Source: JADKHC01 sp047600805
Lineage (GTDB): Bacteria; Verrucomicrobiota; Verrucomicrobiia; Opitutales; Opitutaceae
Direction of reading: 5' to 3'
Assembly: GCA_047600805.1 (NCBI GenBank)
Contig: JASGKG010000001.1
Coordinates: 4,960,001 to 5,024,000 of the forward strand
Length of the DNA stretch: 64,000 nt
Part shown: positions 16,190 to 24,701 of the stretch, piece after piece
How the letters are laid out: the number at the start of each line of letters is the position of its first letter
How positions within the stretch are numbered: the stretch's first letter is position 1
Position numbers and translations under genes: made by a program
The notes under the pieces: model-generated
Told to the model about the DNA's origin: nothing
Seen by the model: the letters and a program-made list of their open reading frames with translations, nothing else
Database searches by the model: none

Positions 16190-16278
16190 TGCTGGCGTGG
16201 TGCATAGGCTACTGGTTCGGGTATAACGTTGAATGACGTGCGACGTCGAACGAACGCGCCCGGGACGCCCGGGTTCTT
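16190..16278 (+). repeat. Dispersed repeat, diverged copy H
   Basis: TACTGGTTCGGGTATAACGTTGAATGACGTGCGACGTC-type sequence (given in parts: CTGGTTCGGG, AACGTTGAATGACGTGCGAC, GAACGCGCCCGGGACGCC) aligns with copy A in the same orientation but lacks the outer GGTGGA end. It follows the dipeptidyl peptidase gene directly. Confidence 0.5.
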
Positions 16279-16350
16279 CTTAGTTGAATGACAAAAGAAG
16301 TTTCGTGCGCGCCCACTCGCCAGGACGCGATGTCTGTTCTTATTAGGGGG

Positions 16351-16725
16351 ATGAAAAGTCCACGAATCACCGGCATTGGCGGCTTCTTTTTCAGAGCGAA
16401 GAATCCAGAAGCATTGGCTGAATGGTACGAATCCGTGTTGGGGATTTCGCGTGTACCTCAAGACTACGCGCAACAACCGTGGCAGCAGTTGGCCGGACCT
16501 ACGGCGTTTGCTCCATTTCCGAGCGATACGGAGTATTTTGGATCCTCAACGCAGATGTGGATGATCAATTTCCGCGTGGAAGGTCTGGATGCGCTTGTCG
16601 CGAAATTGCGCGAACGGGGAATCGAAGTGGTCGTGGATGCAGACGCCTATCCGAACGGCCGGTTTGCTCGACTTCATGATCCAGAGGGTAATCCCATCGA
16701 ATTGTGGGAACCCAACGAACGCTGA
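16351..16725 (+). CDS. VOC-superfamily (glyoxalase/bleomycin-resistance fold) protein
   Basis: 124 aa from ATG 16351 (MKSPRITGIGGFFFR), which follows an AGGGGG run; in-frame ATGs at 16288 and 16330 give longer N-termini that do not belong to the domain. It shows the paired beta-alpha-beta-beta-beta layout of VOC proteins: FFFRAKNPEALAEWYESVLG, MINFRVEGLDALVAKLRERG and the closing DPEGNPIELWEP with the metal-ligand Glu. Substrate unknown; annotated relatives include lyases and antibiotic-binding proteins. Monocistronic as far as can be seen. Confidence 0.85.
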   Translation: MKSPRITGIGGFFFRAKNPEALAEWYESVLGISRVPQDYAQQPWQQLAGPTAFAPFPSDTEYFGSSTQMWMINFRVEGLDALVAKLRERGIEVVVDADAYPNGRFARLHDPEGNPIELWEPNER

Positions 16726-16850
16726 ACCGTTGCGGAAGTACGACGCTCTTTCGTGTGTAGGGCCTGCGAGTGTGAGTTCTATCTGCGATGCATAAACTCT
16801 GTTTCGGGGGGAGCGATTGATCTCAAGGTGCTGTTGGGGACGGAACGGAA

Positions 16851-16902
16851 GGATATGCGACGTTGTTCAACGCGCCGCGGACGGCGCGTTGCGCCGGGGC
16901 AA
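16851..16902 (+). repeat. Dispersed repeat, partial copy D
   Basis: GGATATGCGACGTTGTTCAA followed by CGCGCCGCGGACGGCGCGTTGCGCC matches the right half of copy A (GCGACGTTGCACAACGCG ... GACGACGCGTTCCACC). It lies between the VOC gene and the convergent NAD(P)-binding gene; the rest of this gap has no gene. Confidence 0.5.
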
Positions 16903-16938
16903 AGCGTACTTGGTGACGTGCCGGGCTACGACGCGCCT

Positions 16939-17550
16939 TCAATATCCCACGGTGAAACGGGTGCGGTTGTGGTGCGGATGCTCTAGTTCGTCAAGGAAGG
17001 CGATGGCGTAGTCGGCGAGCGAGATGTGGCTTTCTCCATCGGCGGCGACGAGGAGTGAGTCTTTGCCCAAGCGAAATTTCCCGGTGCGTGGGCCGTCATG
17101 GAGAAAAGCGGAGGGCGAGAGAAAGGTCCAGTCGAGGGTGGTCTCGGCACGGAGGACCTGGAGGAAGTCTCGGCCGGCGAGCGCTTCGGCTCTATACTCT
17201 GCAGGAAAGTCGGGCGAGTCGACCAACGCATGGCCTGGGGCGACCTCAAGACTGCCAGCGCCGCCAACCACGAGGAGGCGCGGAACGCGGGCGGCTTTCA
17301 CGGTAGCGAGAAGGTCGGGCCCATCGAAGTGGCGAAAGGGGAGCGCGCTGAGGACGGCATCGTTGCCGGAGAGAATTGCCGAGAGTTGAGTGTAGTCGGT
17401 GGCATCGGCTTTTTTTGGCTGGAGCGACGGATGCTTGGGCAACGAATCGACGTAGCGTGCGACGCCAGTGACGGCGTGACCGCGAGAGAGCGCTTCGTTG
17501 AGGAGATGCGAGCCGACCTGACCGGTGGCTCCGAGGAGAACGAGGTTCAT
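16939..17550 (-). CDS. NAD(P)-binding Rossmann protein (YwnB/BVR-B-like)
   Basis: 203 aa. It opens MNLVLLGATGQVGSHLLNEAL with the GATGxxG dinucleotide motif at 8-14, followed by AVTGVAR and KADATDYTQLSAIL. The middle has RLLVVGGAGSLEVAPG and the end WTFLSPSAFLHDGPRTG. This is the atypical-SDR group that includes BVR-B and YwnB/YtfG-like quinone or flavin reductases. It is the third gene of the DsrE - PNPOx - Rossmann operon read from the TetR-controlled divergent region. A redox role in stress response is inferred from partners. Confidence 0.85.
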   Translation of the reverse strand: MNLVLLGATGQVGSHLLNEALSRGHAVTGVARYVDSLPKHPSLQPKKADATDYTQLSAILSGNDAVLSALPFRHFDGPDLLATVKAARVPRLLVVGGAGSLEVAPGHALVDSPDFPAEYRAEALAGRDFLQVLRAETTLDWTFLSPSAFLHDGPRTGKFRLGKDSLLVAADGESHISLADYAIAFLDELEHPHHNRTRFTVGY

Positions 17551-17579
17551 AAGTGAGAGTGGAAGAGAGATTTTGTTGG

Positions 17580-18185
17580 TTAAGTTGAGTTTTGGTTTCT
17601 GTGAGCGAGCGCCGCCTCAAGTTCGACGATCCTCGCACGGAGCGGAGCGGTAACCTGCTCGACTTCGTCAGCAGTGAAACGCGGCGTGATGTATTTCGGG
17701 CAGTTCCAGTCGAACCCGACGACATCGACACGAAATACCCGCTCGATCACGGCGCCTTTGGGGACGACGAGTTGGGAGAGCAACTCACCTGCTTCGGATG
17801 GAGAAAGCACCTTGGCGTGGCCGATGATCTTCAGGCGTTCGCGCGCTGGGTAGTCCATCAGGAAAAGAGCCACGCGCCGGCTCGCCTTCACGTTGCCGGT
17901 GCTGATCAGCTGGCGGTTTCCGTTGTAGTCGGCAAACGCGAGCTGAGTGGCGCTGAGTACTCGCACGAACCCCTTGGGACCGCCGCGATGCTGGACGTAG
18001 GGCCAGTTATCCTGGCCAACCGTGGCCATATAGAAGCTGTCGCGTGCCTCGATGAAGCCCTGTTCATCCGCACCGAGAAGCTGTTGCACCGGCCCCTCAC
18101 TCGGCACGCGACTCTTGCCGTAGTAACGGACCTGCTCGGCTTGGACGTCGGGCGAGGCGAAGGTACGTAGGAAATGGTTACGCAT
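17580..18185 (-). CDS. Pyridoxamine-phosphate-oxidase-like FMN-binding protein
   Basis: 201 aa. The split-barrel fold is recognisable from FIEARDSFYMATVGQDNWPY, VQHRGGPKGFVRVLS and LAFADYNGNRQLISTGNV, then RVALFLMDYPARERLKI. It matches the PNPOx-like group (general stress / FMN-binding type) rather than PdxH itself, because the PdxH C-terminal signature is absent. The C-terminal extension has a coiled-coil LRARIVELEAALAH. It starts 21 bp after the DsrE gene and likely uses FMN or F420-like cofactor; the reaction is unknown. Confidence 0.85.
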   Translation of the reverse strand: MRNHFLRTFASPDVQAEQVRYYGKSRVPSEGPVQQLLGADEQGFIEARDSFYMATVGQDNWPYVQHRGGPKGFVRVLSATQLAFADYNGNRQLISTGNVKASRRVALFLMDYPARERLKIIGHAKVLSPSEAGELLSQLVVPKGAVIERVFRVDVVGFDWNCPKYITPRFTADEVEQVTAPLRARIVELEAALAHRNQNST

Positions 18186-18206
18186 GACGAGGAGGGCGCG
18201 GAGTTT

Positions 18207-18581
18207 TTAGAAGACGCTGACGTTCCAGCCTTCGGCGTAGTAGCGGCGGAAGCTCGCGACGCCCTGGGTGCCGGCGATCGCGTTGTCACCGATCAAAGGC
18301 ACCCCGGCGGCTTGCACGCCCTCGACGGCGTTGTTGCGCATGGCGCAACTGCGGGACGCACCCTTTACGGCGTCGCGCAAACCATTGTAGCGCGCGTGCG
18401 CGGGGTGGGAGAGCTTTGCGAGTTCCTGCGGCCACCGCGTGCCGGTGCCGGCAAACACGATCGCGAGTTCGTCGCCGTTGCGTTTGCACTCGTCTGCGTA
18501 ACCAAGCGCGTTGAGGAGCCGGGAAGTGGCTTCGTCCGAACCGCTGTTGGGATCTGTCATGATGAAGATAGCATTTTTCAT
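18207..18581 (-). CDS. DsrE-family protein
   Basis: 124 aa. N-terminal beta-strand KNAIFIMTDPNSG, then RLLNALGYADECKRNGDEL, VFAGTGTRWPQELAK, and a conserved-looking Cys in GASRSCAMRNNAVEG. The DsrE/F fold is used by sulfur-relay proteins, but this member lacks neighbours of the Dsr or Tus systems. It is the first gene of the operon divergent from the TetR gene, and its start lies about 10-20 bp from the proximal operator copy, so it is the most directly repressed gene. Confidence 0.8.
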   Translation of the reverse strand: MKNAIFIMTDPNSGSDEATSRLLNALGYADECKRNGDELAIVFAGTGTRWPQELAKLSHPAHARYNGLRDAVKGASRSCAMRNNAVEGVQAAGVPLIGDNAIAGTQGVASFRRYYAEGWNVSVF

Positions 18582-18590
18582 GGCGAGGCT

Positions 18591-18644
18591 AAGATAGACA
18601 GATCTGTATAATAATCAAACCAGAATTAGACAGAACTGTATAAC
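18591..18644. promoter_or_regulatory. Duplicated TetR operator in divergent promoter region
   Basis: Two copies of TAGACAG(A/T)xCTGTATAA stand 32 bp apart, about three helical turns: ACAGATCTGT (18598-18607, perfect palindrome) and ACAGAACTGT (18630-18639, one mismatch). On the minus strand a TTGATT (18613-18618) and TATCTT (18591-18596) with 16-bp spacing make a promoter for the DsrE operon, with the first operator between the boxes. The tetR gene starts 41 bp beyond the second copy, so the repressor would also control itself. Confidence 0.7.
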
Positions 18645-18680
18645 TCTTGAATTGCGCGCGCGATGTGCTAAATCTTTTTC

Positions 18681-19271
18681 ATGCGCAAGACAGCAGCACC
18701 TGAGCCCGTTTCACCCAGTACGCCCAAGCGCGACCTGCTCCTCGACACCGCGTACCGGCTTTTTTATCGCGACGGCTATCACGCGGTGGGCATCGATACC
18801 ATTCTGGCGGAAGCTGGCCTCGCGAAGATGACGCTGTACCATCATTTTTCTTCGAAGGAAGAACTGATCGTGGCGGCGCTGGAACGACGAGGCCAAGCGA
18901 TCGCGAGTGAGATTAAGGCGGCGGTGGAAGCCGCGGGCTCCTCGCCGCGGAAAAGGCTTTTGGCTCTGTTCGACTGGTATGAGAGTTGGTTCAAGAGCAA
19001 GGATTTCAACGGCTGTGGCTTTATCCGCGCCGCGGGAGAGTATCCGGAACTCGCTTCGCCCGTGCACCAAGTCGTCATGCGTCGGAAGCAGGCCTCGCGG
19101 GATATGCTGGAGGCGGTGTTGACGGAACTCGGCGCGTCGTCACCGAAGACTCTCGCGGGTCAAATCCAGCTTTTGCTGGAAGGCGCGATCGTGACTGCGC
19201 ATACGATGGGAAATCCCGATACGATCCAGCTCGCGCGTGAGGCAGCGCTGGCGCTGGTGAAAGCGGCGTAA
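18681..19271 (+). CDS. TetR-family transcriptional regulator
   Basis: 196 aa. The TetR helix-turn-helix is at about residues 17-62: KRDLLLDTAYRLFYRDGYHA, VGIDTILAEAGLAKMTLYHHFSSKEEL. The ligand-binding C-terminal part (LLALFDWYESWFKSKDFNGCGFIRAAGEYPE, given here only in pieces such as FNGCGFI) resembles YbjK/AcrR-like regulators that sense small hydrophobic or electrophilic molecules; the Cys in NGCGF could be a sensor. It lies divergent from the DsrE operon across two operator copies. Effector unknown. Confidence 0.9.
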   Translation: MRKTAAPEPVSPSTPKRDLLLDTAYRLFYRDGYHAVGIDTILAEAGLAKMTLYHHFSSKEELIVAALERRGQAIASEIKAAVEAAGSSPRKRLLALFDWYESWFKSKDFNGCGFIRAAGEYPELASPVHQVVMRRKQASRDMLEAVLTELGASSPKTLAGQIQLLLEGAIVTAHTMGNPDTIQLAREAALALVKAA

Positions 19272-19309
19272 ACGACCTAGATGCGGCGCGGATCTTACTG
19301 AGGGTCGCG

Positions 19310-20545
19310 TCAGCCCAGCGTGAAATAGAACGTTGCGCCTTCGTCGGGGGCGGCTTTTGCCCAAATGCGGCCGCCGTGACGCTCGATGATGCGGCGCGCG
19401 CTGGCGAGACCGACGCCGGTTCCGGGAAATTCGTTACGCGTGTGCAACCGGTGGAAAGGGGTAAAAAGCTGGGCGGCCTTTTGTTCGTCGAAACCGGCGC
19501 CGTTGTCGCGCACGAAAAACGCCGGGCCGTGGTCATCGGTTATGCACTGTCCCAACTCGATCGAGGCGTGCGCGCGTTTCGATGAATATTTCCAAGCGTT
19601 GCCGATGAGGTTATCGAGGACGGTGCGGAGCAGTCCGGCATCGGCGCAGACTTGCAGGCCGGGAGCGCACCGGAAATCTACTTGCCGGGTAGAATTTACC
19701 GCGGCGAGCTGGTTAAAGATTTCCTGCCCAAGCTGTGAAATGTCGACGATGGATTTGTTGAGCTCCACACGGTCCGACTCGGCCAACTGGAGCAAATCGG
19801 TGATAAGCGCTCCCATGCGGATGCATTCGCTTTGGATGGTCTTTAGGTAGTCGCGGATTTCTGCGGACGGCTTCGAGCCGAGATCCATTTCGGCGAGAAT
19901 GGCGCAGCCGTTGACGGTCGTGATGGGGCTGCGCAGATCGTGGGAAACTGAATACGAGAACGCTTCCAGAGCCTCGTTGGCCGCCTGGAGTTCGCGGGTG
20001 CGTTCCTGGACGCGCTGTTCCAGTTCGCTGTAGACCTTCACGTTTTCAAGCGCCAGCGCGGTGGTGTGGGCGAGATTTTGCAGCAGCTCCACTTCGTAGT
20101 GGGAAGCTCGATACGGCCGGCTCCAATACGTGCCGATCGCGCCGATCGGTTGGTCGGTTCGGATCGGCACCATCACGAGACTTTTCACGAATGTGGGTCG
20201 GTAGGCGTCCACCGGTACGCGCGAGTCGTCGAAAATATCAGGGATGACGGCAGGGCGTTTGTTGAGCATGGCCCAGCCGCTGACGCACGCGGTCATGGGG
20301 AAACGCTGGCCTTTCCACAACGGACCGATCGCGTCCTCGTCGACGTAGTGGCATTTGTCGACGTCACGAAGAATGAAAGTGGCGCCATCGGAACCTGTGA
20401 GTTCGCGTGCGACCTTTCGAACGATAGAGGTGACCGTCTCCAAACTGCGTGCGAGCGAGAGCTCTTGGACGGCACCCACCAAGCGATTCATCGCCTGGAT
20501 ACGACGTTCGTTTGTCTGAGCGGCTTTATCCTCCTCGCACTGCAT
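19310..20545 (-). CDS. GAF-domain sensor histidine kinase
   Basis: 411 aa, soluble (no TM segment). GAF domain about 20-170 (LARSLETVTSIVRKVARELT, FILRDVDKCHYVDEDA, VSGWAMLNKRPAVIPDI, LVMVPIRTDQPIGAIGTYW). Then a coiled coil (ELEQRVQERTRELQAANEAL), HisKA with phosphoacceptor H202 in YSVSHDLRSPI, and HATPase_c with N-box LDNLIGNAWKYS, DNGAGFD and GTGVGLASARRI. The kinase half is of bacteriophytochrome type, but the GAF lacks an obvious chromophore Cys context. No response regulator is adjacent, so it is an orphan. It is divergent from the GH127 gene. Confidence 0.9.
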   Translation of the reverse strand: MQCEEDKAAQTNERRIQAMNRLVGAVQELSLARSLETVTSIVRKVARELTGSDGATFILRDVDKCHYVDEDAIGPLWKGQRFPMTACVSGWAMLNKRPAVIPDIFDDSRVPVDAYRPTFVKSLVMVPIRTDQPIGAIGTYWSRPYRASHYEVELLQNLAHTTALALENVKVYSELEQRVQERTRELQAANEALEAFSYSVSHDLRSPITTVNGCAILAEMDLGSKPSAEIRDYLKTIQSECIRMGALITDLLQLAESDRVELNKSIVDISQLGQEIFNQLAAVNSTRQVDFRCAPGLQVCADAGLLRTVLDNLIGNAWKYSSKRAHASIELGQCITDDHGPAFFVRDNGAGFDEQKAAQLFTPFHRLHTRNEFPGTGVGLASARRIIERHGGRIWAKAAPDEGATFYFTLG

Positions 20546-20737
20546 TCGTTCGCTAGCTTACAGGATTTTTGGGTCTAGGGTTTCGACGCGTTTGGTTTTT
20601 GCGACCGGTGTGAGTATGGCGACATTTCAGAGGGGACGCAAGTGGAGCGGACTATTTAGCCACGCGACTTCGGAAGCACGTGGCGGAATGTGCCGGGATG
20701 TTCGTGTGGCCTTGCCGTTTCTGCGGTGATTGGTTCC

Positions 20738-23110
20738 ATGGGCTTCATGCCCCTTCGTCCTTTTGCTATCGCGGCCACGTTGGTTGGTTCGCTTGTTTTC
20801 ACCTCGGCGTTTGCAGCGCCTGCAAAACTGGCGGCGCCACCGGCCGTCGCGACGTTTGATCTGGCCGACGTGCGATTGGGCTCGGGTCCGTTTCACGACG
20901 CGATGGAGCGCGATCGTGTTTACCTGCTCAGTCTCGATCCGGACCGGTTGCTGCATACGTTTCGCCTGAATGTCGGACTCCCGACGTCGGCGCAGCCCTA
21001 CGGCGGTTGGGAATCGCCTGATGTCGAACTGCGCGGACATTCGCTCGGGCACTATTTGTCGGCGTGCGCGTTGATGTACCGAACCACTGGAGACGCGGCA
21101 TTCAAGCAGCGTGTTGACACGATCATCGCGGCGCTGGCGCAGTGTCAGGCGGAGTCGCCGAAAGCGGGTTTTCACGAAGGCTATCTGTCGGCGTTTCCCG
21201 AGTCGTTCATCGATCGCGTCGAAGCGCAGAAGCCCGTGTGGGCGCCGTGGTACACGCTGCACAAAATTCTCGCAGGACTGATCGACAGCTACCGGCTCGC
21301 CGACAACGCGCAGGCGCTCGATGTGGCGCAACGCATGGCGGAATGGATCAAATTACGCGTCGATCATCTCAGCCGCGAGCAGATGCAAGGCACGCTGAAA
21401 AACGAGTTCGGCGGGATGAACGATGCGCTGGCGAACTTGTATGTCATTACGGGCAATCCTGATCACCTCCGGCTTGCGCAGGCGTTTGACCACGCGTTGA
21501 TCTTCGATCCGCTCGCGGCCGGTGAAGACAAACTGGACGGCTTTCACGCGAACACGCAGATACCGAAAGTGATTGGTGCTGCGCGTGAGTTCGAGATCAC
21601 GGGTGATTCGCGCTACCGCAAGATCGCTGAGACCTTCTGGGACCGTGTGGCGCTTCACCGCTCGTACGTGATCGGCGGCGACAGCGACCGCGAACACTTT
21701 TTCCCGGTGAACGAGTTCGGGCGGCATCTCTCGCCCGAAACAACCGAAACCTGTAACACCTACAACATGCTCAAGCTTACGCGTGAGCTCTTCGCGTTGC
21801 AGCCGGACGCTGGCCGCATGGACTTCTACGAGCGCGGCCTCTACAACCACATCCTCGCGTCGCAAGACCCCGCCCAGGGCATGTTCGTTTACCTGATGTC
21901 GCTGGCACCCGGTTTCTACAAAGTCTACTCGACCGCGGAGAACTCGTTCTGGTGCTGCGTCGGCACGGGCATGGAGAACCACGCGAAGTACGGCGAGGCC
22001 ATTTTCGCGCACACGGCCGACGCGCTCTATGTGAACCTTTTCATCGCTGCCGAGGTCAACTGGCGCGAGCGCCACGTGAAGATTTCGCAGGAGACAAAGT
22101 TTCCCACCGCCGATACCACGCGCTTGGTTTGGCACGCCGAGGCTCCGGCGGAACTGGCGCTGCGGATTCGCCATCCCGGCTGGGCGGCGGGGCAGCTGAC
22201 GATCACGATCAATGGCGAACCTGCTCGCATCGACAGCCGTCCGGGAACGTATGCGGAATTGAAGCGCACCTGGCGCGACGGCGATGTGGTGGAAGTAAAG
22301 CTGCCGATGACGCTGCACAGCGAAGAACTGCCGGGCACGCCAGGGACGATTGCGCTGCTCTACGGTCCGCTCGTGCTGGCTGGCAAGCTTGGCTCGCTCG
22401 ACATGCCCTCGGCGTATGCTCGGGATCAGGTACCGCCGACGCGTTATCCGTTCCCAAACGCGCCTGAACTGGTTACTAGCGACAATCCTCTCGCACACGT
22501 CGAAATGATTTCCCGCGACCCGCTGCTTTTCCGCACGAAAGGGCTGGCGCGTCCGAGTGATGTTGTGCTGGCGCCTTTCTACGCGGTGCATCACGAGCGC
22601 TACACGGTTTATTGGAACGTTCGTACGCCCGAGGCTTGGAAAGTGGAGCAGGACAAAATCGCCGCCGTCGAGAAAGCGTGGGCTGACGCCAAGGCACACG
22701 CGACCGACGTGGTTGTTCCCGGCGACGTAGCGTCAGAGTTCGCGCACCATTTGGTGGAAAAGAATTCCGAGAGCGGCAAGATCGGCGCGAACGGTTGGCG
22801 TATTGCGCAAAAAGACGGTGTGTTTAGCTATGAGCTCGCGACCTGCGATGCGCGTTCGCTCACGCTGGTTTGCGCCTACGGAAGTCAGGATCGCGCGCGG
22901 AGATTTTCTGTGTTCGTGAACGACCAGAAAGTGGCCACACCGAAACTCGACGGCCTGGAACAGGGGCAGTTTTTCCTCGAGCGTTATGCGCTACCGGCGG
23001 AGCTTGTTGCAGGTAAGTCGACGGTCTCGGTGCGCTTCCAATCCGGCGAAGGTTGGGATGCGGCGACGGCGAATGTGTTCGGCTGCGCGCTCGTGCCGAG
23101 CGAGAAGTAA
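20738..23110 (+). CDS. GH127-family beta-L-arabinofuranosidase-like enzyme, secreted
   Basis: 790 aa from ATG 20738; the signal peptide is LRPFAIAATLVGSLVF then TSAFA. The GH127 (DUF1680) (alpha/alpha)6 catalytic domain runs to about 520: DVELRGHSLGHYLSA, EFGGMNDALANLY, HANTQIPK. The zinc-thiolate site of HypBA1 is conserved: E337 and C339 in TETCNTYNML, and C406-C407 in FWCCVGTGMENH, where the second Cys pair includes the nucleophile. Beta-sandwich domains follow, with a C-terminal carbohydrate-binding-like region (670-790). It would remove beta-L-arabinofuranose from plant polysaccharide or glycoprotein in the periplasm. Confidence 0.9.
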   Translation: MGFMPLRPFAIAATLVGSLVFTSAFAAPAKLAAPPAVATFDLADVRLGSGPFHDAMERDRVYLLSLDPDRLLHTFRLNVGLPTSAQPYGGWESPDVELRGHSLGHYLSACALMYRTTGDAAFKQRVDTIIAALAQCQAESPKAGFHEGYLSAFPESFIDRVEAQKPVWAPWYTLHKILAGLIDSYRLADNAQALDVAQRMAEWIKLRVDHLSREQMQGTLKNEFGGMNDALANLYVITGNPDHLRLAQAFDHALIFDPLAAGEDKLDGFHANTQIPKVIGAAREFEITGDSRYRKIAETFWDRVALHRSYVIGGDSDREHFFPVNEFGRHLSPETTETCNTYNMLKLTRELFALQPDAGRMDFYERGLYNHILASQDPAQGMFVYLMSLAPGFYKVYSTAENSFWCCVGTGMENHAKYGEAIFAHTADALYVNLFIAAEVNWRERHVKISQETKFPTADTTRLVWHAEAPAELALRIRHPGWAAGQLTITINGEPARIDSRPGTYAELKRTWRDGDVVEVKLPMTLHSEELPGTPGTIALLYGPLVLAGKLGSLDMPSAYARDQVPPTRYPFPNAPELVTSDNPLAHVEMISRDPLLFRTKGLARPSDVVLAPFYAVHHERYTVYWNVRTPEAWKVEQDKIAAVEKAWADAKAHATDVVVPGDVASEFAHHLVEKNSESGKIGANGWRIAQKDGVFSYELATCDARSLTLVCAYGSQDRARRFSVFVNDQKVATPKLDGLEQGQFFLERYALPAELVAGKSTVSVRFQSGEGWDAATANVFGCALVPSEK

Positions 23111-23194
23111 ACGCCATTCAGCGGAGTGGCCGGGATGCCGGCTGCTGCCTGCTGAGTGCGACGACGGCTGGAGACGTTGTGCGACCACTTTGTT

Positions 23195-24124
23195 TCACCG
23201 AGCGGGAACTGGCGTTTTTGGCCGCAGCAGTGAGGCGATCACGGCAGCGGTGAGGACACCGATGACGACGGCGAGCGAAAGCGCGGTGTCGATTTTGTAA
23301 GGCGTGTGGGCCAACAACATCTTTAAACCGACAAACGCGAGAACGATGCCGAGCGCGGGTTTAAGCAGATAAAATTTGCCCATGACGCCTGCGAGCGCGA
23401 AGTACAGCGAGCGCAATCCAAGGATTGCGAAGACATTTGAGGTGTACACGATGAACGGATCACGCGTGACCGCGAAGATCGCTGGGATAGAATCGACAGC
23501 GAAGATAAGGTCGGTGAACTCGACAAGCACAAGCACAACGAAAAGCGGCGTGGCGAACCGTCGTCCCGACTCCTGCACGAAGAAGTGATCTGCGCGGTAA
23601 GCCGGTGTGACGGGGATCAATCGCTTGAACCAATTCACGATAGGGTTGCGTTCGGGGTGGATTTCCTCGGAGCGCTTCACGACCATTTTTATCCCCGTGG
23701 CGATCAGGAACACGCCGAAGAGGTAGATCACCCAGTTGAAATGCGTGATCAAGGCTGCTCCGGCGACGATCATCGCGGCGCGCATCAAGAGCGCACCGAG
23801 AACGCCCCAGAAGAGCACTTTGTGCTGGTAAGTGGGTGGGACCGCGAAGTACGAAAACAGCAGCGCGAAAACGAAAACGTTGTCCACGCTGAGCGACTTC
23901 TCGATGACGTAGCCGGTGAGAAACTCCAAAGCCTTCTGACTGCCCGCGTAGTGCCAGACGGCGAGATTGAACACGCCCGCGAGCCCCACCCAAACCACTG
24001 TCCAGGTGACGGACTCGCGGAGGCCGACTGCGTGCGCCTTCCGGTGGAAGACGCCCAAGTCGAGCGCGAGCATCGCGAGCACGAAGAGGTTGAAGCCGAT
24101 CCAGAGCCAGAACTGGTTATTCAC
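23195..24124 (-). CDS. TerC/Alx-family membrane transporter
   Basis: 309 aa with about eight or nine transmembrane helices. Signature stretches are LALDLGVFHRKAH, YVIEKSLSVDNVFVFALLF and LVLVEFTDLIFAVDSIPAIFA, whose acidic residues within the membrane (SVDN, EFTD, AVDS) are the family ion-binding candidates. Relatives (Alx, TerC, MeeF) export Mn2+ or supply metal to exoenzymes. I looked for a yybP-ykoY Mn riboswitch in the 110 bp upstream and did not see one. Convergent with the GH127 gene. Confidence 0.92.
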   Translation of the reverse strand: MNNQFWLWIGFNLFVLAMLALDLGVFHRKAHAVGLRESVTWTVVWVGLAGVFNLAVWHYAGSQKALEFLTGYVIEKSLSVDNVFVFALLFSYFAVPPTYQHKVLFWGVLGALLMRAAMIVAGAALITHFNWVIYLFGVFLIATGIKMVVKRSEEIHPERNPIVNWFKRLIPVTPAYRADHFFVQESGRRFATPLFVVLVLVEFTDLIFAVDSIPAIFAVTRDPFIVYTSNVFAILGLRSLYFALAGVMGKFYLLKPALGIVLAFVGLKMLLAHTPYKIDTALSLAVVIGVLTAAVIASLLRPKTPVPAR

Positions 24125-24235
24125 GAATAAGGTGGCGATTACGACAGTTTAGGAAAACAGAGGTCAGCTCGAAGGCGGCGCATCGCGCAATTCATGACGT
24201 TGGTGATTTAGAATGTATTTGGAGGACGGAGTTCA

Positions 24236-24583
24236 TCAGACCCGAATGCTTCCCACAGGCATATAGCCGGGAAGGATGCGCTTCTCGGCTCTGCAACGCA
24301 GCCGGCGAGTCGCGCGCTCCGCGGCACGCTTGCGCAACTGGTCGATCACTTTTACGAACGCGGTGCCTGGAGTATGGTCGATCCCCTGCGCGCGCAGATC
24401 GGGCCCCGGCACTTTGAGGTGCGCCTTGGCGCGATAGGGCGGGCTGGATTCGCGGTTGTACTCGATCGCGATGTGTGCCTCCTCGATCTTAAGAAGAGGT
24501 AGGAGCGAGCTTATGGAAGTTTCGATCCAGCGCTCGAACTTATCGGCCTGTTTGACGGCGGTGTGGGTGAGGAAGAGTTTCAT
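24236..24583 (-). CDS. Ribosome hibernation promoting factor (short HPF/RaiA type)
   Basis: 115 aa. The S30AE fold is recognisable: an N-terminal KQADKFERWIETSISSLLPL helix, IEEAHIAIEYNRESSPPYRAKAHL-type beta sheet (seen as AHIAIEYNRES and YRAKAHLKVPGPDL), then DHTPGTAFVKVIDQLRKR and a basic end (RRLRCRAEKR). It is close to short HPF of proteobacteria in length and would bind the 30S A/P site in stationary phase. It is shorter than long HPF and lacks the dimerising C-terminal domain. Divergent from the NhaR-like gene. Confidence 0.7.
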   Translation of the reverse strand: MKLFLTHTAVKQADKFERWIETSISSLLPLLKIEEAHIAIEYNRESSPPYRAKAHLKVPGPDLRAQGIDHTPGTAFVKVIDQLRKRAAERATRRLRCRAEKRILPGYMPVGSIRV

Positions 24584-24701
24584 GTTTTGAGTGGTTGAAG
24601 TTTTTTTGATCTAGCACGCCAAGAGTACTCCGAGTTCGACCATTCGACTAATACACAGTTTGGTGTTTAAACTTAGGGAAAACCTAACGATCATCGCGCT
24701 C

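Noticed and set aside
21353..22699. 448-codon minus-strand frame over the GH127 gene
   Set aside because: Antisense to a gene with intact catalytic residues; composition is Arg/His-rich as in shadow frames.
23115..23150. GCCGG-GAT-CCGGC-type hairpin between GH127 and TerC genes
   Set aside because: Stem of about 5 bp and no U tract; not called a terminator.
24125..24235. Mn-sensing yybP-ykoY riboswitch before the TerC-family gene
   Set aside because: I looked for its conserved stem and motifs in the 110-bp gap and did not see them.
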